This document shows, piece by piece, positions 27,178 through 36,293 of a DNA stretch of 64,000 nucleotides. Both the position numbers and the translations under genes were made by a program. The stretch spans positions 3,658,001 through 3,722,000 of the forward strand of contig NZ_JAFBCD010000001.1 of assembly GCF_016907545.1 (NCBI RefSeq). Reading direction: 5' to 3'. The notes under the pieces were generated by a model. It worked only from the letters and a program-made list of their open reading frames with translations, was not told where the DNA came from and made no database searches. The stretch comes from Paenarthrobacter ilicis (GTDB lineage Bacteria > Actinomycetota > Actinomycetes > Actinomycetales > Micrococcaceae). Every line of letters starts with the position of its first letter. Position 1 is the stretch's first letter.

Positions 27178-29025
27178 ATGGCCAACTATTCAGCGCGCTT
27201 CCGGACACGCCACCTGCGCATCCTGGCATTGATCCTGACTGTCATGCTTGCCGGTCTCCTGCAGCACAGCACGGCGGCTGAGGCATCAACGTCGGAAACG
27301 CAATCGGCCGCCGTTAAGGCTTACGTTTGGCCGCCTGACCCTGCCTTTTTGAAGCTCGCGGCAGCAACCACGGCCCCACTACCTGTGTCCGGCGAGATGC
27401 GCGTGAACTTCACGGTAGCCCGTCCGGCCACTCGTCTTACCATCGTGATGGTCGACCCATCACAAGCTACCGAGATATTCCTGCATTGGAGAATGCCCGC
27501 CGACGGCGAACCACAGGAGTCCGGATCCGTAGTGCGGACTGTCAACGAGAATGACGCAGCAGGGAAATACACACTCCGGCAAGCCGCCGTTGACTTCGCA
27601 GACGGCTCAAACACCACCATAAAGCCCAGAAAATACGGAGGGGATAAATCGGCGACCGATGACTTCCCAAAGGCGGCTTTCGAGGTCAACAACCCGGCTG
27701 TGCGACTCCAGCAGAATGTCAATCTGGCCCCCGCCTTCGTTGAGGGGGTACCTGAAACCGGTATCTGGGCGCGAGCCAATCTTGGCAAATGGCAAGGCAG
27801 CGTGTCCCATGCTGACTATCAGTGGATGCGCAACGGAGTGGATCACGAAAGAAAGACATACGATTACGACTTTTCTTCGTTTGATGTTGGTTCAGTGGTT
27901 TCCTTCAGGGCTGTAATCTATGCTCCCGGGTACCTGCCCACGGAAACTGTTTCAAAAGCGGCAGGACCCATCATTGAGCCACGACGCCCGAAAGTATTGG
28001 GCGAAGGAGCAGTTGGTTCCATCCTCCGCACTGACTTCAGCCTCGCCGAAGTTCCTGTCCCGTCCGGGGCGAAACCAGTGGTCACTTACCGCTGGGTGGG
28101 ACCTCCTTACGCGGAGCGCCCGGGGGGAGCAACTTACCGCCCAACCCCGCAGGACCAAGCGCACAACTACCCAAACCACTATGTGGCCGCCGAGGTCACC
28201 GTTTCCTCGGGGTGGGACACCCTGCGGCTTGTAACCAGCCAATGGAAGGAAAACATCAAGGACTCCCACTGGTCCAGTGGTTTCGATGGCGATGGAACAA
28301 CGGATGTTTTGGCCCGCGACCAGTCCGGCCTTCTCAGCATGTATCCCACATCGACTCAGGGCGGATGGCTGGCACCACGCGTGATCGGACAGGGATGGTC
28401 CGGGATGACATCCATCATCAAGACGGGCGATCTTGATCGCGACGGCAGGAACGATGTGGTGGCCAGGGATGCGGCGGGACGTTTGTTCCTCTATCCGGGT
28501 AACGGCCTGGGTGGCTGGCTCCAGCAGCGGCAAATCGGTACTGGATGGAACGTCTTCAACACTATTTTTGCCGCAACCAGCACCAACGGCGACGGTGGTC
28601 ACAGCGGCATCTATGGCCGCGACGCCAACGGTACTCTTTGGTACTTCGCCAGCTACAGCGGAGGCGGCCTGGCCTACGCTGGATACCCGGTGGGAACCGG
28701 GTGGAACATGTTCAACACGGTCTTCCCTGCCGGTGACTTCAACGGCGACGGCGTGGAAGATCTGATGGGGCGGACTCCCTCCGGGCTGCTCTACAGCTAC
28801 CGGCTGAACGGCTCCAGCATCGATCAAACCCAAGTCATCGGAAATGGGTGGCAGGTGATGGCCAGAATCGGAGCCGCTGGCGATTTCAACGCCGACGGAC
28901 ATCAGGATATTTATGGCATCGACTACTCGGGCCGGATGCATATGTACTACGGCAATGGGGCTGGAGGGTGGAAAGGGTCCGCGATAGTCGGCTGGGGCTG
29001 GGGTGGCTTCACGGCCGTCTTCTAG
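27178..29025 (+). CDS. Secreted FG-GAP propeller protein 5
   Basis: A 615-residue protein starting at ATG 27178 behind AGGAGA. Signal peptide about 1-38 (ILALILTVMLAGLLQHSTA). The first 190 residues match the beta-rich domain of protein 3 (MRVNFTVARPATRLTIVMVD); next is an Ig-like module (YQWMRNGVDHERKTYDYDF) and a more divergent one. The C-terminal 255 residues are five propeller units; unit 3 has a degenerate loop (STNGDGGHSG) and unit 5 reads DFNADGHQD. Ends VGWGWGGFTAVF. Base composition is less GC-rich than in genes 1-3, which suggests a faster-evolving or separately acquired copy. Its stop lies 2 bp from that of a convergent gene, without a terminator. Confidence 0.84.
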   Translation: MANYSARFRTRHLRILALILTVMLAGLLQHSTAAEASTSETQSAAVKAYVWPPDPAFLKLAAATTAPLPVSGEMRVNFTVARPATRLTIVMVDPSQATEIFLHWRMPADGEPQESGSVVRTVNENDAAGKYTLRQAAVDFADGSNTTIKPRKYGGDKSATDDFPKAAFEVNNPAVRLQQNVNLAPAFVEGVPETGIWARANLGKWQGSVSHADYQWMRNGVDHERKTYDYDFSSFDVGSVVSFRAVIYAPGYLPTETVSKAAGPIIEPRRPKVLGEGAVGSILRTDFSLAEVPVPSGAKPVVTYRWVGPPYAERPGGATYRPTPQDQAHNYPNHYVAAEVTVSSGWDTLRLVTSQWKENIKDSHWSSGFDGDGTTDVLARDQSGLLSMYPTSTQGGWLAPRVIGQGWSGMTSIIKTGDLDRDGRNDVVARDAAGRLFLYPGNGLGGWLQQRQIGTGWNVFNTIFAATSTNGDGGHSGIYGRDANGTLWYFASYSGGGLAYAGYPVGTGWNMFNTVFPAGDFNGDGVEDLMGRTPSGLLYSYRLNGSSIDQTQVIGNGWQVMARIGAAGDFNADGHQDIYGIDYSGRMHMYYGNGAGGWKGSAIVGWGWGGFTAVF

Positions 29026-29027
29026 GA

Positions 29028-30332
29028 CTAGGCAACGCTCTTGATCTTCACCACAAAGACTGCTCCCAGAAGCCCAATCACTGCGGCGGCTATGTACAGG
29101 GAGACGTAGCCGCCCCAGAGGCTGACGAAGGGAAGGGCGATCAGGGGCGCCACCACTTGGGGCAGCGAATTTGCAATGTTGATGACACCGAGGTCCCTGC
29201 CGCGGTCGATCGCGGTGGGCAGCACCTGCGTGATCAGGGCGAAGTCCACCGCGAGGTACGCTCCGAAGCCGATCCCCAGCACCACGGCTCCCAGCAACCC
29301 ACCCACCCAGGTGGGTGAAAAGGCCAGGATCAGTGAAGCCAACGCAATGACCACCGAGGACGCAATGACCAGGGGCTTCCTTTTGCCCATCCGGTCACTC
29401 AGCCGGCCGCCCACAACGCTGGTGATAACCACCGTGACGGCGTACAGGCCGGTCAGGACAAGCACTCCGAATTCGGGGTCGATGCCCTCGGTTTCCTTCA
29501 GCCGCACCGCGTCGGTCAGGAAGAAGAGCAGGTACAGGGTAATCATGTGATTTCCGGTGCTGACCAGGAACCTGGTGAGCCATGCCCAGGCGAAATCAGG
29601 GTAGCGCTTGGGGGAAATCCAAAAACCCTTGAGGAATGCAGCCAAGGCGAAGGCCGGACGGCGCCCTGCCGGAAGCGGTTGGTCATCGCCTTTGAAAAGA
29701 TAAAGCACGACGCCGGCCAGCAACGCAGCGGCGCACACCCAGTAACCGGCGGCATAGTCGCCGGCAACAACGGCAGCGATCACGGCTCCAGCCAGGATGC
29801 CGACTGTTTGTCCCATGGCCGCCAAGCCGCCGACAGTACCGCGCTGGGGAACAGGAACCCGGTCCGGGACAGCCGCAGTGATGGCTGCGTACATGGCATT
29901 GGCCCCTGCCTGCACCAAGCACCACAGCAACGCCATGACAGCCACGTTGGGAGCGCCCGCGAGGGCCACCAAGGCAACTGCGCCCAGAACCGCTCCCATG
30001 AGGACCCAGGGGATCCGGCGGCCGAACCGCGAGGTGGTGCGGTCGCTGAACGCACCGAACAGGGGGTTTGCCACCATTGACACCGCAGCACCACAGCCTG
30101 TGACCAACGCGAGTATGGCCTCTTTTTGCCCTTCGTCGAAGTGGGCGGCCTGCTGCCCCAGAAGTACCTGAAGAGGGGCGAAGAACGCTGCATTGATGCC
30201 CAGGTTGACCAGCACAACGCCCGTAACCCACAGGGGCCGGACCCTGTCAACGGGTTCGGCGAGCGCGGTAGTGTTTCCGCCACGGATGGCAGCGGGATCC
30301 GGTACCGGGCCCGGAAGGTCGGACAGGCTCAT
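29028..30332 (-). CDS. MFS transporter (GPH-like/sugar-type facilitator)
   Basis: A 434-residue, 12-helix transporter starting at ATG 30332 (GGGGGAAA upstream). Motif A-like loops are FGAFSDRTTSRFGRRIPW between helices 2 and 3 and GGRLSDRMGKRKPLV in the second half; the R-F-G-R-R-x-P-W sequence is typical of glycoside-pentoside-hexuronide-like carriers. The substrate is not readable. It is divergent from rraA, so the 154-bp gap 30333-30486 must carry both promoters. Confidence 0.85.
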   Translation of the reverse strand: MSLSDLPGPVPDPAAIRGGNTTALAEPVDRVRPLWVTGVVLVNLGINAAFFAPLQVLLGQQAAHFDEGQKEAILALVTGCGAAVSMVANPLFGAFSDRTTSRFGRRIPWVLMGAVLGAVALVALAGAPNVAVMALLWCLVQAGANAMYAAITAAVPDRVPVPQRGTVGGLAAMGQTVGILAGAVIAAVVAGDYAAGYWVCAAALLAGVVLYLFKGDDQPLPAGRRPAFALAAFLKGFWISPKRYPDFAWAWLTRFLVSTGNHMITLYLLFFLTDAVRLKETEGIDPEFGVLVLTGLYAVTVVITSVVGGRLSDRMGKRKPLVIASSVVIALASLILAFSPTWVGGLLGAVVLGIGFGAYLAVDFALITQVLPTAIDRGRDLGVINIANSLPQVVAPLIALPFVSLWGGYVSLYIAAAVIGLLGAVFVVKIKSVA

Positions 30333-30486
30333 GGCTAGGTTTCCCCCTTGAATCAAATGATGGACCCAGCCTAGCGCGGTGCAGAGGCACCGGGCCGCCG
30401 CATCAACGTTTATGCACATACGGGAATTCCCGCCCCCTCGCCGATGATCCAACCGCTAGTCTGGGCTCAACCCAGCAAGGAGAATC

Positions 30487-30963
30487 ATGGCCACTGAGCA
30501 GCAGAACACCGCCGATCTTTATGATGAGCGCGGGGACGAACTCGCATCCATTTCCATCCAGTTCCAGGACCTGGGTGGAAACACCCACTTCAGCGGACCT
30601 GCCCGCACTGTCCGGTGTTTTCAGGACAACGCCTTGGTGAAGTCCATCCTCAACTCTCCCGGCGAGGGTGCTGTCCTAGTGGTCGATGGGCATGCCTCCC
30701 TGCACACCGCGTTGATGGGGGACATGATCGCGGAAAGCGCCGTGGCCAATGGCTGGGCCGGAGTGGTCATCAACGGAGCCATCCGGGACCGTGAAGCGAT
30801 CGCCCGCCTGCCGTTGGGCGTCAAGGCCCTGGGGAGCAACCCGCGGAAGAGTTCCAAGGCGGGGACGGGTGAGGTTGACGTTGATGTCATCCTCGATTCC
30901 GTCCGCATCCGGCCGGGCGTGATGATCTACTGCGACCTGGACGGAATTCTGGTGGAGCACTGA
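30487..30963 (+). CDS. RraA family protein (aldolase/decarboxylase-like)
   Basis: A 158-residue protein with the RraA fold: TADLYDERGDEL at the N-terminus, GPARTVRCFQDNALVK, VVDGHASLHTALMGDMIAE and the substrate/metal motif VINGAIRDREAIA. Actinobacterial members of this length are usually 4-hydroxy-4-methyl-2-oxoglutarate aldolases or oxaloacetate decarboxylases rather than RNase E inhibitors; the G-D and R-D residues used by the aldolase are present. Expressed behind AAGGAGAATC. Nothing in the neighbourhood ties it to aromatic catabolism, so the true substrate is open. Confidence 0.88.
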   Translation: MATEQQNTADLYDERGDELASISIQFQDLGGNTHFSGPARTVRCFQDNALVKSILNSPGEGAVLVVDGHASLHTALMGDMIAESAVANGWAGVVINGAIRDREAIARLPLGVKALGSNPRKSSKAGTGEVDVDVILDSVRIRPGVMIYCDLDGILVEH

Positions 30964-31033
30964 GCTTTCGGGCAGCGTAGCGAAGGCTGGAGCTGAAGAA
31001 ATATTCTTCCGCCGGGAATCAAACGGACCGTAT

Positions 31034-31056
31034 GATAGTTACTGAAAGCAACTATC
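31034..31056. promoter_or_regulatory. Operator-like palindrome upstream of the DHA2 transporter
   Basis: GATAGTT (31034-31040) and AACTATC (31050-31056) form a perfect 7-bp inverted repeat; the 9-bp centre adds CT/AG pairs. It lies about 40 bp before the transporter start, in the promoter area. MarR and TetR repressors of drug exporters bind such sites. The cognate regulator is not adjacent. Confidence 0.55.
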
Positions 31057-31094
31057 CTGCTTAATTCCACTTTTCTGTTACCTCTGGAGAAGAT

Positions 31095-32747
31095 ATGTCC
31101 GAAACCAAGCCCGTCAGGGCCGCCGGCGAGGTCTTGACTCATCGTCAGACACTCACCGTCATGGTGGGACTCATGCTCGGCATGTTCCTGTCCTCCCTGG
31201 ACCAGACCATCGTGTCCACGTCCATCTACACCATCGCCAATGACCTGGACGGCTTGTCACTCCAGGCATGGGCTACCACGGCGTATCTGATCACGTCCAC
31301 CGTCAGCACCCCGTTGTACGGCAAGCTCAGTGACATCTTCGGCCGGCGTCCGCTGTACCTCACCGCGATCGTCATCTTCCTGGCAGGCTCGCTGTATGCC
31401 GGCTCGGTTCACTCCATGACCGAGCTGGCCATTGCCCGTGGCATCCAGGGTCTGGGCGCCGGCGGCTTGCTGGCGCTGGCACTCACCATCATCGGCGACA
31501 TCGTTGCGTTGAAGGACAGGGCCAAGTACCAGGGCTACTTCATGTCGGTGTTCGGCATCTCCTCTGTCCTGGGTCCGGTAATCGGAGGAGCTTTTGCCGG
31601 TGCATCCAACATCCTGGGCTTCGATGGCTGGCGTTGGGTCTTCTTTATCAACCTGCCCATTGGAATCGCCGCCTTGGTGGTGGTGTTCCTTTACCTGCAT
31701 TTGCCGGTGCGCCACGTGAAGCAGAAGATCGACTACTGGGGTGCTGCCGCCATCACGCTGGCCATTGTTCCGCTGTTGCTGGTGGCCGAGCAGGGCCGCA
31801 CGTGGGGATGGACCTCCGGGGCTGCCTGGCTTTGCTACGCCTTGGGAGTGATCGGCATCGTGGCGTTCCTGCTGGCTGAGAAGCGGGCCGGGGACTACGC
31901 CCTGATTCCGTTGCGCCTGTTCAAGAACACCACGTTCGGATTGTCTTCCCTGTTGAACTTCATCATTGGCATTGGCATGTTCGGTGCGATCGCCATGCTG
32001 CCCATGTACTTGCAACTGGTCAAGGGACTCACCCCCACTGAGGCCGGCCTGATGATGATCACTTTCACGGTGGGCATCCTGTTCGGGTCCATCTCTGCCG
32101 GACGCACCATCTCCTCTTCGGGCGTATACCGGATCTTCCCCATCCTGGGCACGGCCGTGCTGGCCGGCGCTGCAACGGTCATGGGCCTGGTCCTGGGCGT
32201 GGACACCGGACTCTGGGTCCCCGGCCTGATTGCTGTCTTCTTTGGTGTTGGCCTTGGCTTCTGCATGCAGCCACTCACACTGGCCATGCAGGTCTCCGTC
32301 CCACCCAAGGACATGGGCGTTGGAACATCCACCGCAGCGTTCTTCCGTTCCATGGGCGGCGCTGTGGGCACCGCAGTGTTCATCTCCATGCTCTTCAGCA
32401 CAGCTGCGGACAAAATTGCCGACGGCATGAAAACCGCTGCTGCTACGCCCGACTACCAGGCAGTTATGCGGGACCCGGCAGTCGCATCGGATCCTGCCAA
32501 TGCCAAGCTTTTTGATTTCTTCAAGAATGGCGCCACCAACGATTCGCTGAATGACACCAGCTGGTTGCACTCGGCAAACAGCACGCTTACCCGTCCCATC
32601 ACGGAGGGATTTGCGCAGGCAATCGACGTCGTCATGCTCACGGCTGCGGGTCTGATGATCATTGCTTTCCTGATCAGCTTTGCGCTGCCCAACAAGAAGC
32701 TCACCGATCCCAAGGCTGCCGCCAAGGACTCCGTCCCGGCACACTAG
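31095..32747 (+). CDS. DHA2-type (EmrB/QacA) multidrug MFS exporter
   Basis: A 550-residue protein with 14 predicted helices. The first helix region has GLMLGMFLSSLDQTIVSTSI (DHA2 motif D1), the loop KLSDIFGRRPLYL is motif A, and helix 5 has GPVIGGAFAG (motif C, the antiporter signature). A long external loop with many Asp/Ala residues lies near residues 450-490. It uses the proton gradient to expel drugs or hydrophobic cations. ATG 31095 follows TCTGGAGAAG. An operator-like palindrome lies upstream and a strong terminator downstream, so it is probably a single-gene regulon. Confidence 0.93.
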   Translation: MSETKPVRAAGEVLTHRQTLTVMVGLMLGMFLSSLDQTIVSTSIYTIANDLDGLSLQAWATTAYLITSTVSTPLYGKLSDIFGRRPLYLTAIVIFLAGSLYAGSVHSMTELAIARGIQGLGAGGLLALALTIIGDIVALKDRAKYQGYFMSVFGISSVLGPVIGGAFAGASNILGFDGWRWVFFINLPIGIAALVVVFLYLHLPVRHVKQKIDYWGAAAITLAIVPLLLVAEQGRTWGWTSGAAWLCYALGVIGIVAFLLAEKRAGDYALIPLRLFKNTTFGLSSLLNFIIGIGMFGAIAMLPMYLQLVKGLTPTEAGLMMITFTVGILFGSISAGRTISSSGVYRIFPILGTAVLAGAATVMGLVLGVDTGLWVPGLIAVFFGVGLGFCMQPLTLAMQVSVPPKDMGVGTSTAAFFRSMGGAVGTAVFISMLFSTAADKIADGMKTAAATPDYQAVMRDPAVASDPANAKLFDFFKNGATNDSLNDTSWLHSANSTLTRPITEGFAQAIDVVMLTAAGLMIIAFLISFALPNKKLTDPKAAAKDSVPAH

Positions 32748-32764
32748 GTTCCAGATACACAGGC

Positions 32765-32796
32765 AAAGGCAGGCAGTCCCCGGACTGCCTGCCTTT
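32765..32796 (+). terminator. Terminator after the DHA2 exporter
   Basis: Perfect stem AAAGGCAGGCAGTCC / GGACTGCCTGCCTTT with a CC-centre loop, followed by CCTTGTT. 17 bp past the stop. Confidence 0.85.
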
Positions 32797-32946
32797 CCTT
32801 GTTCCAGCCACTGTAGCCTCCATCACCTGACTGGAACTTGGCCATATGGCGTGCAACACTGTGAAGCGCGTGTGCACCGGTGTCTGAGCCGGAACAGCCG
32901 ACGAAGTCCTGCACCGCAACCCCCCACCACCACCCAAGGGAGACTC

Positions 32947-34419
32947 ATGTCCAGTCCCAGCACCGAAGAAGGCGCTCCTCACGTTTCCCGGAAGGTCATA
33001 GGCCTGGCCGTTGCCGGCGCCGTGGGCGGCTTCCTGTTCGGCTTCGATTCCTCCGTGGTCAACGGTGCCGTGGATGCCATGGCCAAGGAGTTCACCATGG
33101 GTGAGGCCCTCACAGGCTTCGCTGTTGCGGTGGCTCTGTTGGGATGCGCCGCGGGTGCCTACCTGGCCGGCAAGGTAGCGGACCGCTACGGCCGCATTCC
33201 TGCCATGAAGCTTGGTGCGCTGCTGTTCCTGGTCAGCGCAATCGGCACAGGTTTTGCTTTCAGCGTTTGGGACCTCATCTTCTGGCGTTTGGTGGGCGGC
33301 CTGGGCATCGGCCTCGCCTCGGTGATCGCGCCGGCGTATATTTCCGAGATCTCCCCACGCCACGTCCGTGGCCGGCTGGCCTCCCTGCAACAACTGGCCA
33401 TCACCACGGGTATCTTCGCGGCATTGCTGTCCGACGCTGTGCTGGCCAACTCTGCGGGCGGTGCAGACGGCGCGTTGTGGTGGGGCGTTGAAGCCTGGCG
33501 CTGGATGTTCATTGCCTGCGCGGTTCCGGCCGCAGTGTATGGGTTGATCGCCTTCCGCCTTCCGGAGTCTCCCCACTTCCTGGTCCTCAACGGCAAGGAA
33601 GACCAGGCCCGCACCATCTTCAACAGGCTGATTCCGGGCGACGATATTGAGCGTCACATCCGCGAGATCCGCGACTCCATCCAAGAAGAGAAGCTGTCCT
33701 CCAAAAAGGGCGCTCTCCGTGGCAACCGCTTTGGCCTGCTGCCGGTGGTGTGGATCGGCATCATTCTCTCCGTGCTCCAGCAGTTCGTGGGAATCAACGT
33801 GATCTTCTACTACTCCACCACGCTGTGGAAGGCAGTCGGATTCCAGGAGAAGGACTCACTGACCATCTCCGTTGTCACCTCCGTCACCAACATCCTGGTG
33901 ACCCTGGTGGCCATTGCGCTGGTGGACAGGATCGGCCGCCGCCCCATCCTGCTCACGGGCTCAATCGGAATGGCCGCCTCCCTGGGAGTCATGGCGTTGG
34001 CCTTCTCCTCAGCCATAGGCAGTGGATCCGACATCACCCTCCCCGGCGCCTGGGGTCCCGTGGCCCTGGTGGCCGCCAACGTTTTTGTTGTCAGCTTTGG
34101 TGCTTCCTGGGGACCGCTGGTGTGGGTTCTGCTGGGCGAAATCTTCCCGTCCCGGATCCGCGCCCGCGCCTTGGGCGTGGCCGCCGCTGCCCAGTGGATC
34201 GCCAACTTTGCCATCACCCTGAGCTTCCCGGTCATGGCCGCAGGTTCGCTCCCACTGACGTACGCCATGTACGCGGCTTTCGCGGCGGCGTCGTTCTTCT
34301 TTGTGATGTTCAAGGTTCCGGAAACCAACGGCATGTCCCTTGAGCAGGCCGAAACCCTCTTTGTCCCGAAGGGCGCGCAGGTCTCAGCCCTCCCGGTCAA
34401 GGCGGACGGGTCCGAGTAG
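32947..34419 (+). CDS. Sugar porter family MFS transporter
   Basis: A 490-residue, 12-helix carrier of the sugar-porter (XylE/GalP/glucose permease) type. Signatures: GFLFGFDSSVVNGAVDA in helix 1, VADRYGRIPAM, the sugar-porter motif ISEISPRHVRGRLAS after helix 4, PESPHFLV after helix 6, QQFVGINVIFYYSTTLW in helix 7 and DRIGRRPILL. ATG 32947 follows GGGAGACTC. The family imports hexoses, pentoses or inositol with protons. No sugar-metabolic gene is adjacent. It is bounded by terminators on both sides. Confidence 0.93.
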   Translation: MSSPSTEEGAPHVSRKVIGLAVAGAVGGFLFGFDSSVVNGAVDAMAKEFTMGEALTGFAVAVALLGCAAGAYLAGKVADRYGRIPAMKLGALLFLVSAIGTGFAFSVWDLIFWRLVGGLGIGLASVIAPAYISEISPRHVRGRLASLQQLAITTGIFAALLSDAVLANSAGGADGALWWGVEAWRWMFIACAVPAAVYGLIAFRLPESPHFLVLNGKEDQARTIFNRLIPGDDIERHIREIRDSIQEEKLSSKKGALRGNRFGLLPVVWIGIILSVLQQFVGINVIFYYSTTLWKAVGFQEKDSLTISVVTSVTNILVTLVAIALVDRIGRRPILLTGSIGMAASLGVMALAFSSAIGSGSDITLPGAWGPVALVAANVFVVSFGASWGPLVWVLLGEIFPSRIRARALGVAAAAQWIANFAITLSFPVMAAGSLPLTYAMYAAFAAASFFFVMFKVPETNGMSLEQAETLFVPKGAQVSALPVKADGSE

Positions 34420-34440
34420 TCCCGCGGGTCATGCATCGCA

Positions 34441-34480
34441 AAAAGAACCCCGTGGAACCAAGGTTCCACGGGGTTCTTTT
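34441..34480. terminator. Bidirectional terminator between the sugar porter and DHA1 genes
   Basis: Perfect 19-bp stem AAAAGAACCCCGTGGAACC / GGTTCCACGGGGTTCTTTT with a 2-base centre, T-run on the plus side and A-run mirrored for the minus side. It serves two convergent genes. Confidence 0.92.
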
Positions 34481-34510
34481 GTGCCCGGGTCCGTGCGGGA
34501 GGAGAGCTCC

Positions 34511-35737
34511 CTAGACCAGGTGCGGCTCGTGTGAGGACAGGAACCGGCGGCCGCTGAAGGCCACAAGAATGGCAATCACCATGGCAACTGCACCGGCGAA
34601 GAAGGGAACCTGCGGGCCAAAGTGCTCGCCCAGCTGGGCTGCGGCGAACGGGGCCAGCGCACCGCCCATCCAGCGCACAAAGTTGTATCCGGCGGAGGCA
34701 ATGGGACGCGGCGAATCGGAGACGCCCATGGCCAGTTCCGTGTAAATGGTGTTGTTGATGCCCAGCAGGGCGCCGGCCACAATAACCAGCACGACGACGG
34801 CAGTCACCGAGTGCCCGGCGGCCAGTCCCAGTCCCACCAGGTCCAGCATGAGTACAGCGAGTGTACCGGTCAGGACGTTGACGGCACCGAAGCGCCTCTG
34901 CAGCACGGGAGCCACAAAGACAGAGAAGACGGCAACCGCAACGCCCCAACCGAAGAAGACGCCGCCGATTCCGTAGGCGTCCATGCCAAGGATGAACGGG
35001 GTGAAAGCAAGGATGGTGAAGAAGCCGTAGTTGTAGAACAAGGCGCTGGCAGCCGTGGTCCGGAGTCCCTTGTGGCCGAGGGCCATGAGGGGATCGCGCA
35101 GGCGTGACTTTTTGGCCGGAGCGGGCGTCTTGGGCAGCAGCGTCAGGAGGGCAATGAATGCGGCGGCCATGAGGACTGCCGTGCCGAAGAACGGAGCCCG
35201 CCACTGCCAGCCGCCCAATAGCGCACCGAGCAGCGGCCCGAGGGAAATACCCAGCCCCAGCGCGGCTTCATAGAGAATGATCGCGGTTCCGGTGCCACCG
35301 CTGGCGACGCCCACAATGACTGCGAGTGCGGTTGCGACGAACAGTGCGTTGCCCAGTCCCCAACCGGCGCGGAAACCCACCAGCTGCTCCACGCTGCCGG
35401 ACAACCCGGACAGGGAAGCGAACGCCACGATGATTGCCAGGCCAATAAGCAGGGTCTTCTTGCCGCCGATGCGCGAGGAAACGAATCCACTGATCAGCAT
35501 GGCCACAGCCGTCACCAGGAAGTAGCTGGTGAACAGCAGGGAGACTTCGCTGGTGGACGCTTCCAGGTTCTTGGCGATCGCGGGAAGGATGGGATCCACC
35601 AACCCAATGCCCATGAAGGCGAACACGGCCGCCAGGGCCGTGGCCCAGACAGCTTTGGGCTGCTTGAGGAGTGAAACCTTCTCGGCTTCCAGGGTGTTCT
35701 CGGCGCTTGCTGAAGCGTCAGCCAATTGGCGTGACAT
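34511..35737 (-). CDS. DHA1-type MFS exporter
   Basis: A 408-residue, 12-helix drug/proton antiporter: AFMGIGLVDPILPAIAKNLE in helix 1, SGFVSSRIGGKKTLLIG as motif A, and ALGLGISLGPLLGALLGG in helix 5 (motif C, antiporter signature). It is the downstream partner of a MarR gene 60 bp away on the same strand; such marR-exporter pairs usually respond to the compound that is exported. A terminator follows. Confidence 0.9.
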   Translation of the reverse strand: MSRQLADASASAENTLEAEKVSLLKQPKAVWATALAAVFAFMGIGLVDPILPAIAKNLEASTSEVSLLFTSYFLVTAVAMLISGFVSSRIGGKKTLLIGLAIIVAFASLSGLSGSVEQLVGFRAGWGLGNALFVATALAVIVGVASGGTGTAIILYEAALGLGISLGPLLGALLGGWQWRAPFFGTAVLMAAAFIALLTLLPKTPAPAKKSRLRDPLMALGHKGLRTTAASALFYNYGFFTILAFTPFILGMDAYGIGGVFFGWGVAVAVFSVFVAPVLQRRFGAVNVLTGTLAVLMLDLVGLGLAAGHSVTAVVVLVIVAGALLGINNTIYTELAMGVSDSPRPIASAGYNFVRWMGGALAPFAAAQLGEHFGPQVPFFAGAVAMVIAILVAFSGRRFLSSHEPHLV

Positions 35738-35797
35738 TCAAATGCTCCTTGTCGGTGCGGTATGGGTAGCGGTGCGCGGTATTGGTCCGCGCGGGTT

Positions 35798-36241
35798 TTA
35801 GTTCTGGAACGAGCTGTTGAGCTTCGCGATCACGGGCAGGGCGGCCGTCAGGTGCTCGATTTCGTCGCTGCTGAGGTCTTGAAGCAGGGCGGCCACCATG
35901 GCGTTGCGCCGCTGGTCGGCAGACTCGACGGCGCTGGTACCGGCCGGGGTGATGGCCACTTGGACGGCACGGGAGTCATCAGGATCCGGCTGGCGGGTCA
36001 CGAAACCGGCACGCTCGAGCTTAATGATCTGCTCCGTGGCACTGGGGACCTTGATGCCGAGGTTCTTGGCGATGTCCCCCACCCGCTGGCCGCCGTCGTA
36101 AATCATGGACAGCAGGCTGAGCTGGGCTGCGGTGAGCTCACCTTCCGGATCCAGCCTCCGGAACATATACACGCCCAAACGCAGGGCCTCACGGAAATCC
36201 TGCGCGAGGTGGATGTAGGACTGATCCGGCGTGTTCGTCAT
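35798..36241 (-). CDS. MarR family transcriptional regulator
   Basis: A 147-residue protein of standard MarR length. Winged helix at about 45-115 (ELTAAQLSLLSMIYDGGQRV, DIAKNLGIKVPSATEQIIKL, RQPDPDDSRAVQVAITPAG with the wing arginine and D-R pair), flanked by dimerisation helices at both ends. The gene starts directly beside a 31-bp palindrome (36243-36273), so it is almost certainly autoregulated. It precedes the DHA1 exporter, its probable target. Confidence 0.93.
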   Translation of the reverse strand: MTNTPDQSYIHLAQDFREALRLGVYMFRRLDPEGELTAAQLSLLSMIYDGGQRVGDIAKNLGIKVPSATEQIIKLERAGFVTRQPDPDDSRAVQVAITPAGTSAVESADQRRNAMVAALLQDLSSDEIEHLTAALPVIAKLNSSFQN

Positions 36242-36242
36242 A

Positions 36243-36273
36243 TTTAGGTAGCCTAATAGTTAGGGTACCTAAA
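36243..36273. promoter_or_regulatory. MarR operator, 31-bp palindrome
   Basis: TTTAGGTA-g-CCTAA-tag-TTAGG-g-TACCTAAA is symmetrical except for one mismatch per side at the g positions and the 3-base centre. It abuts the marR start codon, the usual place for an autorepression site. Confidence 0.75.
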
Positions 36274-36293
36274 AGTCAAGATTCAAGGCACCC

